The translations under genes and the position numbers were made by a program. A stretch of 64,000 bases of DNA from Tunturibacter gelidoferens (lineage in GTDB: Bacteria; Acidobacteriota; Terriglobia; Terriglobales; Acidobacteriaceae): the NCBI RefSeq assembly GCF_040358255.1, contig NZ_CP132938.1, positions 1,426,001 to 1,490,000 of the forward strand, given 5' to 3'. Below, piece after piece: positions 44,367 to 52,264 of this stretch. Each line of letters opens with the position of its first letter. The stretch's first letter is position 1. A model generated the notes under the pieces. That model saw only the letters and a program-made list of their open reading frames with translations. It was not told the origin of the DNA and did not search any database.

Positions 44367-44777
44367 CTACTTCTTGTCTGACGACGAGGAAGCTGCTGCA
44401 GGCGCTGCCGGGGCGGACGTGGCTGCTGGAGAGCTGCCGCTCGAGGAGTTGGAGTCGGTGCTCGACTTCGAACTACCAGACTTGGAATCACCGGACTTGG
44501 AGTCGCTGGACTTGGAGTCGGTGGATTTCGAATCGGCTGACTTCGAATCTCCGGCGCTTGACCCTGAGCCGTTGCCATCGCTCGAGGACTTTGGTTTGGC
44601 GTTGCCGTAGCCGTCGGCGTACCAGCCGCCGCCTTTGAAGCTGATCGCGGGGGCAGAGATGACGCGTTCGAGATGGCCGCCGCAGTGAGGGCAGACGGTG
44701 ATCTCGGGATCGGAGAACTTCTGGATTTTTTCAGTGTGCTTGAGACAGGTGGTGCATTCGTATTCGTAGAGCGGCAT
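44367..44777 (-). CDS. FmdB family zinc-ribbon protein with DSKS repeat tail
   Basis: The first 55 residues are the classic FmdB-type zinc ribbon: MPLYEYECTTCLKHTEKIQK and ITVCPHCGGHLERVISAPAI with two CxxC pairs. The C-terminal 80 residues are low-complexity, Ser/Asp/Lys-rich, with five tandem DSKSx repeats encoded by 15-bp units. FmdB ribbons are found widely and may bind nucleic acid or protein. The tail is not part of the family and likely varies between strains. Confidence 0.85.
   Translation of the reverse strand: MPLYEYECTTCLKHTEKIQKFSDPEITVCPHCGGHLERVISAPAISFKGGGWYADGYGNAKPKSSSDGNGSGSSAGDSKSADSKSTDSKSSDSKSGDSKSGSSKSSTDSNSSSGSSPAATSAPAAPAAASSSSDKK
44479..44553 (-). repeat. Five tandem 15-bp units in fmdB-like gene
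   Basis: Five units related to GACTTGGAGTCGCTG (given on the plus strand) encode DSKSx repeats on the minus strand. Units 2 and 3 differ by only one or two bases, so slippage could change copy number without a frameshift. Confidence 0.85.
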
Positions 44778-44861
44778 GTTGTTCTTTCTTTATTTCCTTA
44801 CTTGATGGGATGCGGGATGAGGCTTGAGGATGCGGTTCAGGCCTCATCCGGTGATGGAGCG

Positions 44862-46484
44862 TTAGAGTTTGCCTAGTTCGATGAGACGAACGCTGGCGAT
44901 GGCTTCTACTTTGCGCAGAGCTTCGACGGCGGCGGTAGCCGATGCGGCCTTGGGTACGTCGATCTGGACGACTGCGAGGGCCTGGCCCTGGGGGACGCGC
45001 TGGCTCTGCGTGGAGTGTGCGCGGCCCAGGGCGAAGTTGGCGATGTTGACTCCATGGTCGCCGAGGATGGTGCCGATGCGGCCGACGACGCCGGGAACGT
45101 CGTGGTTGCGGATGGCGACGAGGGTGCCGTGGAGGGGGGCCTCGATGTCGATGCCGTCGTAGCTGAGAAGACGGGGCGAGGTGCCGTGGAGGACGGTGGC
45201 GGAGGCGCTGGCGTCGCCGTCGGAGGAGTGGAGGACGATCTTGAGGACTGAGCCTGCGCCGCCGACGGTGAACTCTCGCTTGTCTTCCTGGATGCGGATG
45301 CCGCGTTCGGCTGCGATGGCGGCGGCGTTGATGCGGTTGGCGGTGCTGCCGCCGTCGGCGCCCGAGAAGATGCCTGCGATGGCGGCGTTACGGATGAGGT
45401 CGGTCTTGCCGGAGGCGATGCGGCCGGTGTAGGTGATCTGGATGTTCTCTAAGTTGCCCGGCGTGGCGTGGGCGAGGAAGTATCCGAGGCGTTCGGCCAT
45501 CTCGATGTAGGGAGCGATCTCTTTGTACTCCTCGTGCGAGAGGGAGGGCAGGTTGACGGCGTTCTGAACGACACCGAGTTTGAGGTAGTCGCGGACCTGC
45601 ATGGCGAGCTGGATGCCGATGGCCTCCTGGGCCTCGTCGGTCGCGCCGGCGATGTGCGGGGAGAGGAGGACGTTGTCGAGGTTGTAGAAGGGCGACTCTT
45701 TGAGAGGCTCCTGGTGGAAGACGTCGAGGGCTGCGCCGCCGACGTGGCCGGATTTGATGGCGTCGGCGAGGGCTTGTTCGACGATGAGTTCGCCGCGGGC
45801 GCAGTTGATGATGCGTACGCCCTTCTTCATGATCTTGATGGAGGTGGCGTTGATGAGGCCTTCAGTCTGGGTGGTGAGGCCGACGTGGAGGGTGAGGTAG
45901 TCGGAGGATTTGAAGATGTCGTCTATGGGCACGAGGGTGACGTTGTTCTCGCGGGCGATGACGGGGGCGACGAAGGGATCATATCCGAGGATGGTCATGC
46001 CGAAGCTGGCGGCGCGGCGAGCGACTTCAAGGCCGATGCGGCCAAGGCCAACGATGCCGAGGGTTTTGCCGCGGAGCTCCTGCCCTTGCAGGGATTTTTT
46101 GTCCCACTTGGCCTGGTGCATGGTGGCGTTTGCGCGCGGGATGGAGCGGGCGAGCGAGATCATGAGGCCGAGGGTGAGTTCGGCGACGGCGACGGCGTTG
46201 GCGCCGGGGGTGTTCATGACGACGATGCCGCGGTGGGTGGCGGCGTCGGTGTCTATGTTGTCGACGCCTACGCCGGCGCGGCCGATGACGCGGAGTTTGG
46301 GGGCGGACTCGAGGAGCTTGGCGTCGGCCTGGACGGCGGAGCGGATGACGAGGGCGTCGGCGTCGGCTAGCTCTGCGGCGAGGCCGTTCTTAATCTGGTC
46401 AGGGGTGACGATCTGCCAGCCGGGTTCCTGCTGGAAGACGGCTAGGGTTGCTGGCGAGACTTTTTCGGCGAGAACGATCTTCAA
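44862..46484 (-). CDS. serA: D-3-phosphoglycerate dehydrogenase SerA
   Basis: A 540-residue enzyme with an NAD-binding loop LGIVGLGRIGLEVARRAASF near residue 143, the catalytic HIAGATDEAQEAIG near residue 280, an intervening-like domain (about 310-450) and a C-terminal ACT domain starting LVAIRNHDVPGVVGRIG, as in Mycobacterium-type SerA. It oxidises 3-phosphoglycerate, the first step in serine synthesis, and the ACT domain often binds serine. TTG 46484 is chosen because AGAGGT lies six bases upstream and the peptide then begins (M)KIVLAEKVSP; an upstream ATG would add 31 residues. Confidence 0.92.
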   Translation of the reverse strand: MKIVLAEKVSPATLAVFQQEPGWQIVTPDQIKNGLAAELADADALVIRSAVQADAKLLESAPKLRVIGRAGVGVDNIDTDAATHRGIVVMNTPGANAVAVAELTLGLMISLARSIPRANATMHQAKWDKKSLQGQELRGKTLGIVGLGRIGLEVARRAASFGMTILGYDPFVAPVIARENNVTLVPIDDIFKSSDYLTLHVGLTTQTEGLINATSIKIMKKGVRIINCARGELIVEQALADAIKSGHVGGAALDVFHQEPLKESPFYNLDNVLLSPHIAGATDEAQEAIGIQLAMQVRDYLKLGVVQNAVNLPSLSHEEYKEIAPYIEMAERLGYFLAHATPGNLENIQITYTGRIASGKTDLIRNAAIAGIFSGADGGSTANRINAAAIAAERGIRIQEDKREFTVGGAGSVLKIVLHSSDGDASASATVLHGTSPRLLSYDGIDIEAPLHGTLVAIRNHDVPGVVGRIGTILGDHGVNIANFALGRAHSTQSQRVPQGQALAVVQIDVPKAASATAAVEALRKVEAIASVRLIELGKL

Positions 46485-46828
46485 GATTGACCTCTGCGTT
46501 CGGTATCGGTTCAGTGCGGCTTTGCAGGAGGGGTACCCCCCTCCCCCTATACCCGCGTGCAAGTTGTCTGTTTTCATTTAGATAGCGAAAGGGGTGGACG
46601 CTAAATACGTCCATCTAAATGGGTTACGGCTAAATTCGTCCAACGAAACGAGTTAGGCAATCTACCGGACGGTTTGGCCGGTGGGACGGCTTTTTTGTGT
46701 GTACTTCTCTCTATTTTACGGGATTGGGTGAAACTAATGCGCCACGTTGATGTTGTTGTTTGAGTTGGGGTTAGGAGGATAGGGGGCTTGACACGATTTT
46801 GCTTGGTTTAAAGGACCAATGTCACTGC
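46485..46828. other. serA upstream region
   Basis: About 340 bases with no gene. It contains a GC-rich GGGTACCC stretch near 46530-46545, a nested hairpin at 46577-46621 and a direct repeat GCTAAAT(A/T)CGTCCA at 46601-46614 and 46630-46643. R1 copy F begins at 46829. Confidence 0.5.
46577..46643 (-). promoter_or_regulatory. Nested hairpin and direct repeat upstream of serA
   Basis: ATTTAGAT (46577-46584) and ATCTAAAT (46614-46621) are complementary and enclose GGACG, a 7-base loop and CGTCC. A direct repeat of GCTAAAT(A/T)CGTCCA follows. Position about 95-160 bases before the serA start suggests an operator or a leader structure; regulation is inferred. Confidence 0.4.
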
Positions 46829-47078
46829 ATGTCGTGCCGGACGGGTCCACTGCGCTCGGGGTCCCCACAAACGAAGACCTGTTTGTGGGGACCCCGATTC
46901 GGGCGGTCACTTCGTGACGTGTGTACCGGTCTTGGCAGGAAGGTATGGGGGCCTCCCGCTGGTCGGCACAATCCTTATTCCGACCAGCGGGAGGACCGTT
47001 GCTTTCCACTCAACAACACAAGGTATACGAGTCACGAAGTGACCGCTATCCGCGCAGGAGGCCCGTCCGGCAGGACAT
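46829..47078 (-). repeat. R1 element copy F, inverted partner of copy D
   Basis: A 250-bp element, same length as copy D. Its reverse complement agrees with copy D along the whole length, with scattered substitutions and a few short indels. It has the same extra hairpin and the same inner arms CCTCCCGCTGGTCGG / CCGACCAGCGGGAGG. Confidence 0.92.
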
Positions 47079-47084
47079 GATCTT

Positions 47085-48266
47085 CTAAATGAATAAGTGC
47101 GGGACGAAGGAGCTGAGGTTGTCGGTGATGGGGTTGAAGGACTCGCGGACGCCGAGGCCGCAACAGTCCTGGTCGATCATCCAGAGGCCGAGGACGGTGT
47201 GGCGATGGTCGAAGACGGCGTCGGGGGCGAGGGCCTGAATAATCTGTTTGCCATTGTAGGGGCCGGGCGTGGTGGCGATGTTAGTGCCCTCGCGGACGAG
47301 AGTGATGTTGGCGCCTTCGCGGGACATGAGCGGCTTGCGGACGTAGTTGGGTAGCTGGGCGGCGTCCTGGGCTGCCTCCAAAGGCGATTCGGCGAAGTGG
47401 GATTCGAGGAGCAGCTCGTGGTTGGGGTAGAGCTGCCAGAGGATGGGCAGGATGCCCTTGTTGGAGAGGAGCATCTTCCAGATGGGCTCGATCCAGCGAG
47501 TGCTGGGGTAGGTGTCGATGGCGTGTGGGCCGAACTCCTCCTGCAGCATAGCCTCCCAGGGATAGAGCTTGAAGATGGAGAACATGGGATGTTCGTCGGG
47601 ATCGAGGAAGAGCTGCTGCTCGTCATTCCAGCCGATCTCGCTCATGAACATCTGGAGGGTTTCGAGGCCGGCTTGCTGGGCGGTGTCGCGGAGGTAGGTG
47701 ACGGTGAGCTGGTCTTCGGGGTTGTCGAGTGCGGCGAAGTAGACGGGCTTCGAGAGGTAGGGGTCGATGTCTTTCCACTTGGCGATGAGCTTTTCGTGGA
47801 TGGAGTTGAACTGATCGGGCTTGGCGGAGACGAGTGATGTCGGCATGTCCTTAAGCCAGTGCCATTGAACGACTGCGGCCTCGAGGAGGGAGGTGGGAGT
47901 GTCGGCGTTGTACTCGAGTAGTTTGGGTGCGTTGCCGCTTTGTGCGCCGGCCCAGCTCAGGTCGAAGCGGCCATAGAGCGCGGGCGGCTCGTTGTTCCAG
48001 GCCCACTCGATGGCTTCGATGGCGAAGTCGGGGATGTCGAGTTCGGCGTAACGCTTCTGGTCGATGATGTGCTGGGCGGCGGCGAGGCACATCTCCTGGA
48101 GGGTGTTGGCGGCGGCTTCGAGGGTGTCGATCTCGGCGGCGGTAAAGTTGTAGGCGGCGGACTCGTCCCAGTAGGGTGTGCCGTTTTCGAGGGTGTGGAA
48201 GGTGAGGCCGACGGACTCGACTTTTTGTTGCCAGTTGTCGCGTGGGGTTAGGGTGATGCGCTGCAT
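47085..48266 (-). CDS. Glutathionylspermidine synthase-like protein (YgiC/YjfC type)
   Basis: The 393-residue product has the ATP-grasp-like GspS core: PYWDESAAYNFTAAEIDTLE at the N-terminus, APKLLEYNADTPTSLLEAAV near 113, FKLYPWEAMLQEEFGPHA near 230 and GILPILWQLYPNHELLLE near 270. Proteins of this kind ligate a peptide to a polyamine or a related amine using ATP; YgiC-like members often lack amidase activity and have unknown substrates. A DUF1190-like lipoprotein gene lies 32 bases upstream, the same pairing as E. coli ygiB-ygiC. Its 3' end is seven bases from R1 copy F. Confidence 0.88.
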   Translation of the reverse strand: MQRITLTPRDNWQQKVESVGLTFHTLENGTPYWDESAAYNFTAAEIDTLEAAANTLQEMCLAAAQHIIDQKRYAELDIPDFAIEAIEWAWNNEPPALYGRFDLSWAGAQSGNAPKLLEYNADTPTSLLEAAVVQWHWLKDMPTSLVSAKPDQFNSIHEKLIAKWKDIDPYLSKPVYFAALDNPEDQLTVTYLRDTAQQAGLETLQMFMSEIGWNDEQQLFLDPDEHPMFSIFKLYPWEAMLQEEFGPHAIDTYPSTRWIEPIWKMLLSNKGILPILWQLYPNHELLLESHFAESPLEAAQDAAQLPNYVRKPLMSREGANITLVREGTNIATTPGPYNGKQIIQALAPDAVFDHRHTVLGLWMIDQDCCGLGVRESFNPITDNLSSFVPHLFI

Positions 48267-48298
48267 GAGTCTCCTGGGTCGATGATTCGTCGCTGCTG

Positions 48299-48712
48299 TT
48301 ATTCGCCTGCGCTGCCGCCGTGGGATCCGCCTTCACCGCTGCTGTGGCTTCCGCCCTCAGAGAAGCTGCGGCCGAAGCCGCCGCGGATGGTGACGCCGGA
48401 GCGATTGGCGTAGCTGCGACCGGCGACAGGGGCGTAGCCTCCCCCGCCAACTACGCTGCCGAGGCCGTAGCCTCCCCAGCCGCCGTAGTAGTAGCGATAG
48501 GGGATGAGGATGGGGAGGAAGCCACCGTGGCCGTCGGGGCGCTGTTGCTGGATGCCTTGTTGATCAGGCGGGAGGTTGGCGCAGAGTTTGTCGTCTACGA
48601 CGTGGTTGTTCTCGTCGACGCAGCGCTGCATCTCGGGTTTGCGACAGCCGGTTAGGAGCGCCATGGCTGCGGCGGCTAGAAGAGGTGCGGCGACCTGGCG
48701 GGAGCGTTTCAT
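48299..48712 (-). CDS. DUF1190-like (YgiB-type) lipoprotein
   Basis: The 137-residue product has a lipoprotein signal ending in LLTGC, followed by a short Cys/Asn/Asp segment (QRCVDENNHVVDDKLCANLP), a Gly/Tyr-rich region with LIPYRYYYGGWGGYGLG and a Ser/Gly-rich tail. YgiB-type proteins (DUF1190) have the same general plan. It lies directly upstream of the GspS-like gene in the same orientation, as in ygiBC. The exact family match is by plan and context rather than a detailed motif, so it is moderately sure. Confidence 0.7.
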   Translation of the reverse strand: MKRSRQVAAPLLAAAAMALLTGCRKPEMQRCVDENNHVVDDKLCANLPPDQQGIQQQRPDGHGGFLPILIPYRYYYGGWGGYGLGSVVGGGGYAPVAGRSYANRSGVTIRGGFGRSFSEGGSHSSGEGGSHGGSAGE

Positions 48713-48875
48713 CGGGTTGCACAAGAGTATCAAGGGCCGAGAGACCGCGGATTGCGGATTTTACTAAGACGATTGCACTGCGGTTCGAGGAGTGCGGTTC
48801 GCTTCGCAAATCCGACCCTTTATGGTGAAACTGGAAGGGTGGGGACCGGCTTTGCCGCGGCTAAAGGGGTACTCT

Positions 48876-50234
48876 TCATTTCAGCTTCTTCAGCTCCGGA
48901 TACCGCGCAAATATCCGTCGCTGATCCTCCGCTGTCAACTGCCCCAGCCGCTGGGGCTTATCCTGTGGCCGCGTGCCTTTCTGATTCAGCACATTCATCA
49001 AGCTCCACTCCCGCTGCAGAGTCTGCGGCTCCTGCGCCGGCAAGTCGTAGCGCGTGAAGTCAATGACCATTGGTGGCTCGTTCTTCACCCAGTTCCGCAG
49101 CAGCGCCAAACGAAACTCGCGATTCATGTACCACTCGATCTCCAACTCTTTTTCCGAGCCCGGCGCGCCGGTTCCTCGAGCATCGAACTGATAGTTCAAC
49201 GAGGCATTGCTCGGCGTGTGCTGACGCCACTTCAGGCCGAACTCACCCTCGGTCAACACGCTGGTGTCAGGCCACCTGTCCCTGACGGCCTGCAGCCAGT
49301 AGGTCAGATCCTCGTCGTGCCCAACCGACACCTCCCAGATCCCCGTAACCCAGCCAAATCCATTGAGAGCGTGGCCTCGGTCGAAGTGTACCGCCGTGGT
49401 GGCGAGCATCTCTCTACGGCCGGCTGCCGTCCCGAGATTTCCTACAGCTTCGATTGGACCCACGCCCAGCCGGCTGTTATACCCGCCCTCGAAGCCCTCC
49501 CGCCGTGCGGTTAGAAAGTCGCAGGTCCAGCCATCCAGGCAGACGCAGTCGATGAAGTCGGCCGCTCCCTGTGCGGGTTTCAGATAGTGCTCCCGGCTTG
49601 GATAGTACGGATAGCAGATGGCGCCATCGCCATCACCGTGGTCAATGCCGTGCTGGCTCCAGATCTGCCCCTGGCAAACATGAATGCCCTCTTCGGTAGC
49701 CAGGTATCTCTGGTTTTCCGCGTCCAGGAAGCCCGCTACTATGCACTGCGGACGATATCCGCCGCCCACCATGGTGGAGATCAAGCCCAACGCCTTATGA
49801 ATCGTCTCCCGGTTATGGGCTCGCGTGTCGTACATGGGTGCAAAGTAGCCGCCCGGAATGAAGGTGATCTCGTCACCATACTGATCGTGATACGAGGCGA
49901 GAAGACGGCGCGCGTCTTTGTACTCCTGCCGGTTGTCGTTCAAGGCCAGCCAACTTACCGCCCATGTCATTCGGCCTTCCGGGCACCCTCTGGCAAATGC
50001 TTCTCTTCGCGAACGAATATGGGCGGGGCTGTTGTCCGGAGCTTCGTCTTCTCCGATCGAACGATTAGGCGTCACCTCGATCTGGTTGACGCGCACGACG
50101 GAGACATGGGTCAGGAATCGTCCGCGCAGAGCAGAAGTGCTCGCGCCCAACGCCATCGCGCTCTGTGCCGTGAGCGCGGCGCCGGCGGCACCGATCAGAA
50201 ACTCTCGTCTGCTATAAGCGTGGTCCGTTGCCAT
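48876..50234 (-). CDS. Tat-exported protein, DUF3863-like
   Basis: The 452-residue product has a twin-arginine signal (SRREFLIGAAGAALTAQSAM), then a large domain with RMTWAVSWLALNDNR, QYGDEITFIPGGYFAPMYDT and GIHVCQGQIWSQHGIDHGDG. It is rich in His, Asp and Trp, and has several conserved-looking Cys (CVCLDGWTCDF). This combination resembles the DUF3863/3864 proteins found in Bacteroidetes and acidobacteria, whose role is unknown but may involve polysaccharides. It is transcribed alone and follows the terminator of the aminotransferase gene. Confidence 0.6.
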   Translation of the reverse strand: MATDHAYSRREFLIGAAGAALTAQSAMALGASTSALRGRFLTHVSVVRVNQIEVTPNRSIGEDEAPDNSPAHIRSRREAFARGCPEGRMTWAVSWLALNDNRQEYKDARRLLASYHDQYGDEITFIPGGYFAPMYDTRAHNRETIHKALGLISTMVGGGYRPQCIVAGFLDAENQRYLATEEGIHVCQGQIWSQHGIDHGDGDGAICYPYYPSREHYLKPAQGAADFIDCVCLDGWTCDFLTARREGFEGGYNSRLGVGPIEAVGNLGTAAGRREMLATTAVHFDRGHALNGFGWVTGIWEVSVGHDEDLTYWLQAVRDRWPDTSVLTEGEFGLKWRQHTPSNASLNYQFDARGTGAPGSEKELEIEWYMNREFRLALLRNWVKNEPPMVIDFTRYDLPAQEPQTLQREWSLMNVLNQKGTRPQDKPQRLGQLTAEDQRRIFARYPELKKLK

Positions 50235-50263
50235 AATTTAGACTTTCCGTCTTCCATGGCTAT

Positions 50264-50295
50264 TGAAAACCCACGTCCGAGAGTCCGGACGTGGG
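50264..50295 (-). terminator. Intrinsic terminator of the aminotransferase gene
   Basis: Perfect 10-bp stem CCCACGTCCG / CGGACGTGGG with a 6-base loop, followed on the minus strand by TTTTC. Lies 25 bases past the aminotransferase stop. Confidence 0.88.
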
Positions 50296-50319
50296 CACCC
50301 CGTTTTGTGGCGTTGCTGG

Positions 50320-51519
50320 TTATTTGGCGTGTTCGGCGAAGAGGGTTTGGGCCGCGATCAGGCCTTTGCCGAAGGTGAAGTTGGGGGCGGGGAACTTTGT
50401 TTTGTGGATGACTTGTTCGAGGGCCCCGAGGATGGCGATGGTGTCCATGTAGTCGAAGAAGCCGATGTGGGCGATGCGGAAGAGCTGGCCCTTCATCTCG
50501 CCCTGGCCGTCGGTGACGATGGCTCCGAACTGCGATTTGAGACCCTTGACCAGCGTGCCGGAGTCACTGCCCTCGGGGGCTACGATGGCAGTGGCTGCGG
50601 CGGCTTCGTTGCCTACTGGGGCGAAGAGCTTGAGGCCGAGGGCCGTGGCTGCGGCGCGGGTCATGGCGGCGCAGGTGATCGCGTTGTCGACCAGTTTGAC
50701 GCGGCCTGCGGCTAGATCGCCTTCGGGTTTTTCCGGGGTTCCGGCTTGTGCGGCGATGTAGTTGAGCGCTGCGCCCAGGGCGGCGATGAGTGCTACTGAC
50801 GGCGTGTAGGCGGACTCGCCCTTGGCGGCGTTCTTGCGCTCCTTGCGGAGGTCGAAGTAGTAGCGCGGGTTGTAGGTGGCCTCCATGCGGTCCCAGGCGC
50901 GCTGGCTGACTGCGAGATAGCTGAGGCCGGGGGGAATCATGACGGCCTTTTGCGAGCCGCCGATGAGGACGTCGATGCCCCAGCCGTCCATGTCGAGGTG
51001 CGAGGTGCCGAGGCCGGTGATGCCGTCGACGATGAGGAGAGCTTCGGAGTTTTCGGATTTGAGGAGCCTGGCGATGGCTTCGATGTCGTGGCGGACGCCG
51101 GTGGAGGACTCGGTGGCCTGGACGAAGACGGCGCGGGTTTCGAGGTGGAGGTTGGCTTTGACTTCGTCGAGGGAGAAGGTGCTGCCGTAGGGGGCGCTGA
51201 CGACGTCGACGTGGCAGCCGAAGGCTTTGGTGATGCCGGTCCAGCGCTCGCCGAACTTGCCGGCTGTTAGCACCAGAACGCGATCTCCCGGTGACGTCAG
51301 GTTGGAGACGGCGGCTTCCATGGCGCCTGAGCCAGAGCTAGAGAGGATGATGACGTCGTTTTTGGTGCCGACGAACTCTTTGAGCTGGGAGAGGACGCGG
51401 GTGTACATCGCGCGGAACTCGGGGGTGCGATGGTGAATATCGGCCGCAGCCATGGCGAACTGGGCGGCGGGGAGGAGAGGGGTCGGACCAGGGGTGAAGA
51501 GGCGCGTTTTGCGGATCAT
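50320..51519 (-). CDS. Class V aminotransferase (serine/alanine-glyoxylate type)
   Basis: A 399-residue PLP enzyme with RLFTPGPTPLLPAAQFAMAA and HHRTPEFRAMYTRVLSQLK at the N-terminus, ILSSSGSGAMEAAVSNLTS near residue 58 and the PLP-lysine site GGSQKAVMIPPGLSYLAV near residue 193. The family includes serine-glyoxylate, serine-pyruvate and alanine-glyoxylate aminotransferases and, in some bacteria, the phosphoserine-independent route to serine. The substrate is uncertain. It may complement serA, located about 4 kb away on the same strand. A strong terminator follows it. Confidence 0.85.
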   Translation of the reverse strand: MIRKTRLFTPGPTPLLPAAQFAMAAADIHHRTPEFRAMYTRVLSQLKEFVGTKNDVIILSSSGSGAMEAAVSNLTSPGDRVLVLTAGKFGERWTGITKAFGCHVDVVSAPYGSTFSLDEVKANLHLETRAVFVQATESSTGVRHDIEAIARLLKSENSEALLIVDGITGLGTSHLDMDGWGIDVLIGGSQKAVMIPPGLSYLAVSQRAWDRMEATYNPRYYFDLRKERKNAAKGESAYTPSVALIAALGAALNYIAAQAGTPEKPEGDLAAGRVKLVDNAITCAAMTRAAATALGLKLFAPVGNEAAAATAIVAPEGSDSGTLVKGLKSQFGAIVTDGQGEMKGQLFRIAHIGFFDYMDTIAILGALEQVIHKTKFPAPNFTFGKGLIAAQTLFAEHAK

Positions 51520-51536
51520 GAGTTTATTGTAGCGGG

Positions 51537-51634
51537 GTCCTGCCGGACGAGCCCACTACGCGTGGGGCGGTCACTTCGTGACTTGTATACCTTTTCTTGG
51601 TTGGTTAGAGGCTTGGGGCCTCGCGTTGCTCGGC
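51537..51634 (+). repeat. R1 element copy G (half copy)
   Basis: GTCCTGCCGGACGAGCC, the internal palindrome GTCACTTCGTGAC and a decayed end GGGGCCTCGCGTTGCTCGG. It lies between the class V aminotransferase start and the YqeY gene, in a divergent promoter region. Confidence 0.85.
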
Positions 51635-51670
51635 TTACTTATAATTGGGGATTGATTGGATGGAGATGCG

Positions 51671-52138
51671 ATGACGATTGGCGAGAAGATTCAAACGGAT
51701 ATTGTGGTTGCGATGAAGGCGAAGGATGAACATAAGCTGACGACGCTGCGGATGGTGAAGTCGGCGCTGAAGAATAAAGAGATCGACAAGCGCGAGAAGC
51801 TGACGGATGCGGAGGAGTCGCAGATTTTGACTACGCTGATCAAACAGCGGAGGGAGTCCGTGGAGTCGTTCACTAAGGGTGGCCGGCCGGAGCTTGCAGC
51901 GAAGGAGCAGACGGAGATCGGGATGATTGAGGGCTATCTGCCGCAGGCTGCGGGGGAGGATGTCATTCGCGGTGTGGTGCAGGGGGCGATCCATACGATG
52001 TCCGAGGGCGGTGCGAAGCCGACGCCGAAGGAGATGGGCGCGGTGATGAAGGTGGTGCAGCAGCGGATCCTGGCGGATGGACTGCGCGCGGATGGCAAGC
52101 TGGTGAGCGAGATTGTGAAGGCGGAGTTGGCGAAGTAG
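51671..52138 (+). CDS. yqeY: GatB/YqeY domain-containing protein
   Basis: The 155-residue protein is all helical: MTIGEKIQTDIVVAMKAKDE, TLRMVKSALKNKEIDKREKL, ILTTLIKQRRESVESFTKGG and a C-terminal three-helix unit (LADGLRADGKLVSEIVKAEL) matching the YqeY family, whose fold also ends GatB. The role of free YqeY is not settled; links to tRNA amidation are inferred from the shared fold. ATG 51671 follows a GGAG site. A degraded piece of its 3' end recurs at 52831-52887. Confidence 0.92.
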   Translation: MTIGEKIQTDIVVAMKAKDEHKLTTLRMVKSALKNKEIDKREKLTDAEESQILTTLIKQRRESVESFTKGGRPELAAKEQTEIGMIEGYLPQAAGEDVIRGVVQGAIHTMSEGGAKPTPKEMGAVMKVVQQRILADGLRADGKLVSEIVKAELAK

Positions 52139-52264
52139 TTGCATGATGCCCGGTGTGGCGGTTAGGGGATTCAGGTAGGTCGGAAGGACTGAAGTCTGAT
52201 TGATCGCGCGAACGGTTATTTAAGTAGTGATGGGACGGTGCTTGTCCAGGGAGCTTATTCTTCG

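Noticed and set aside
3178..51634. R1 copies as a CRISPR array
   Set aside because: Copies are scattered over 48 kb, not in regular spacing, and no cas gene is present.
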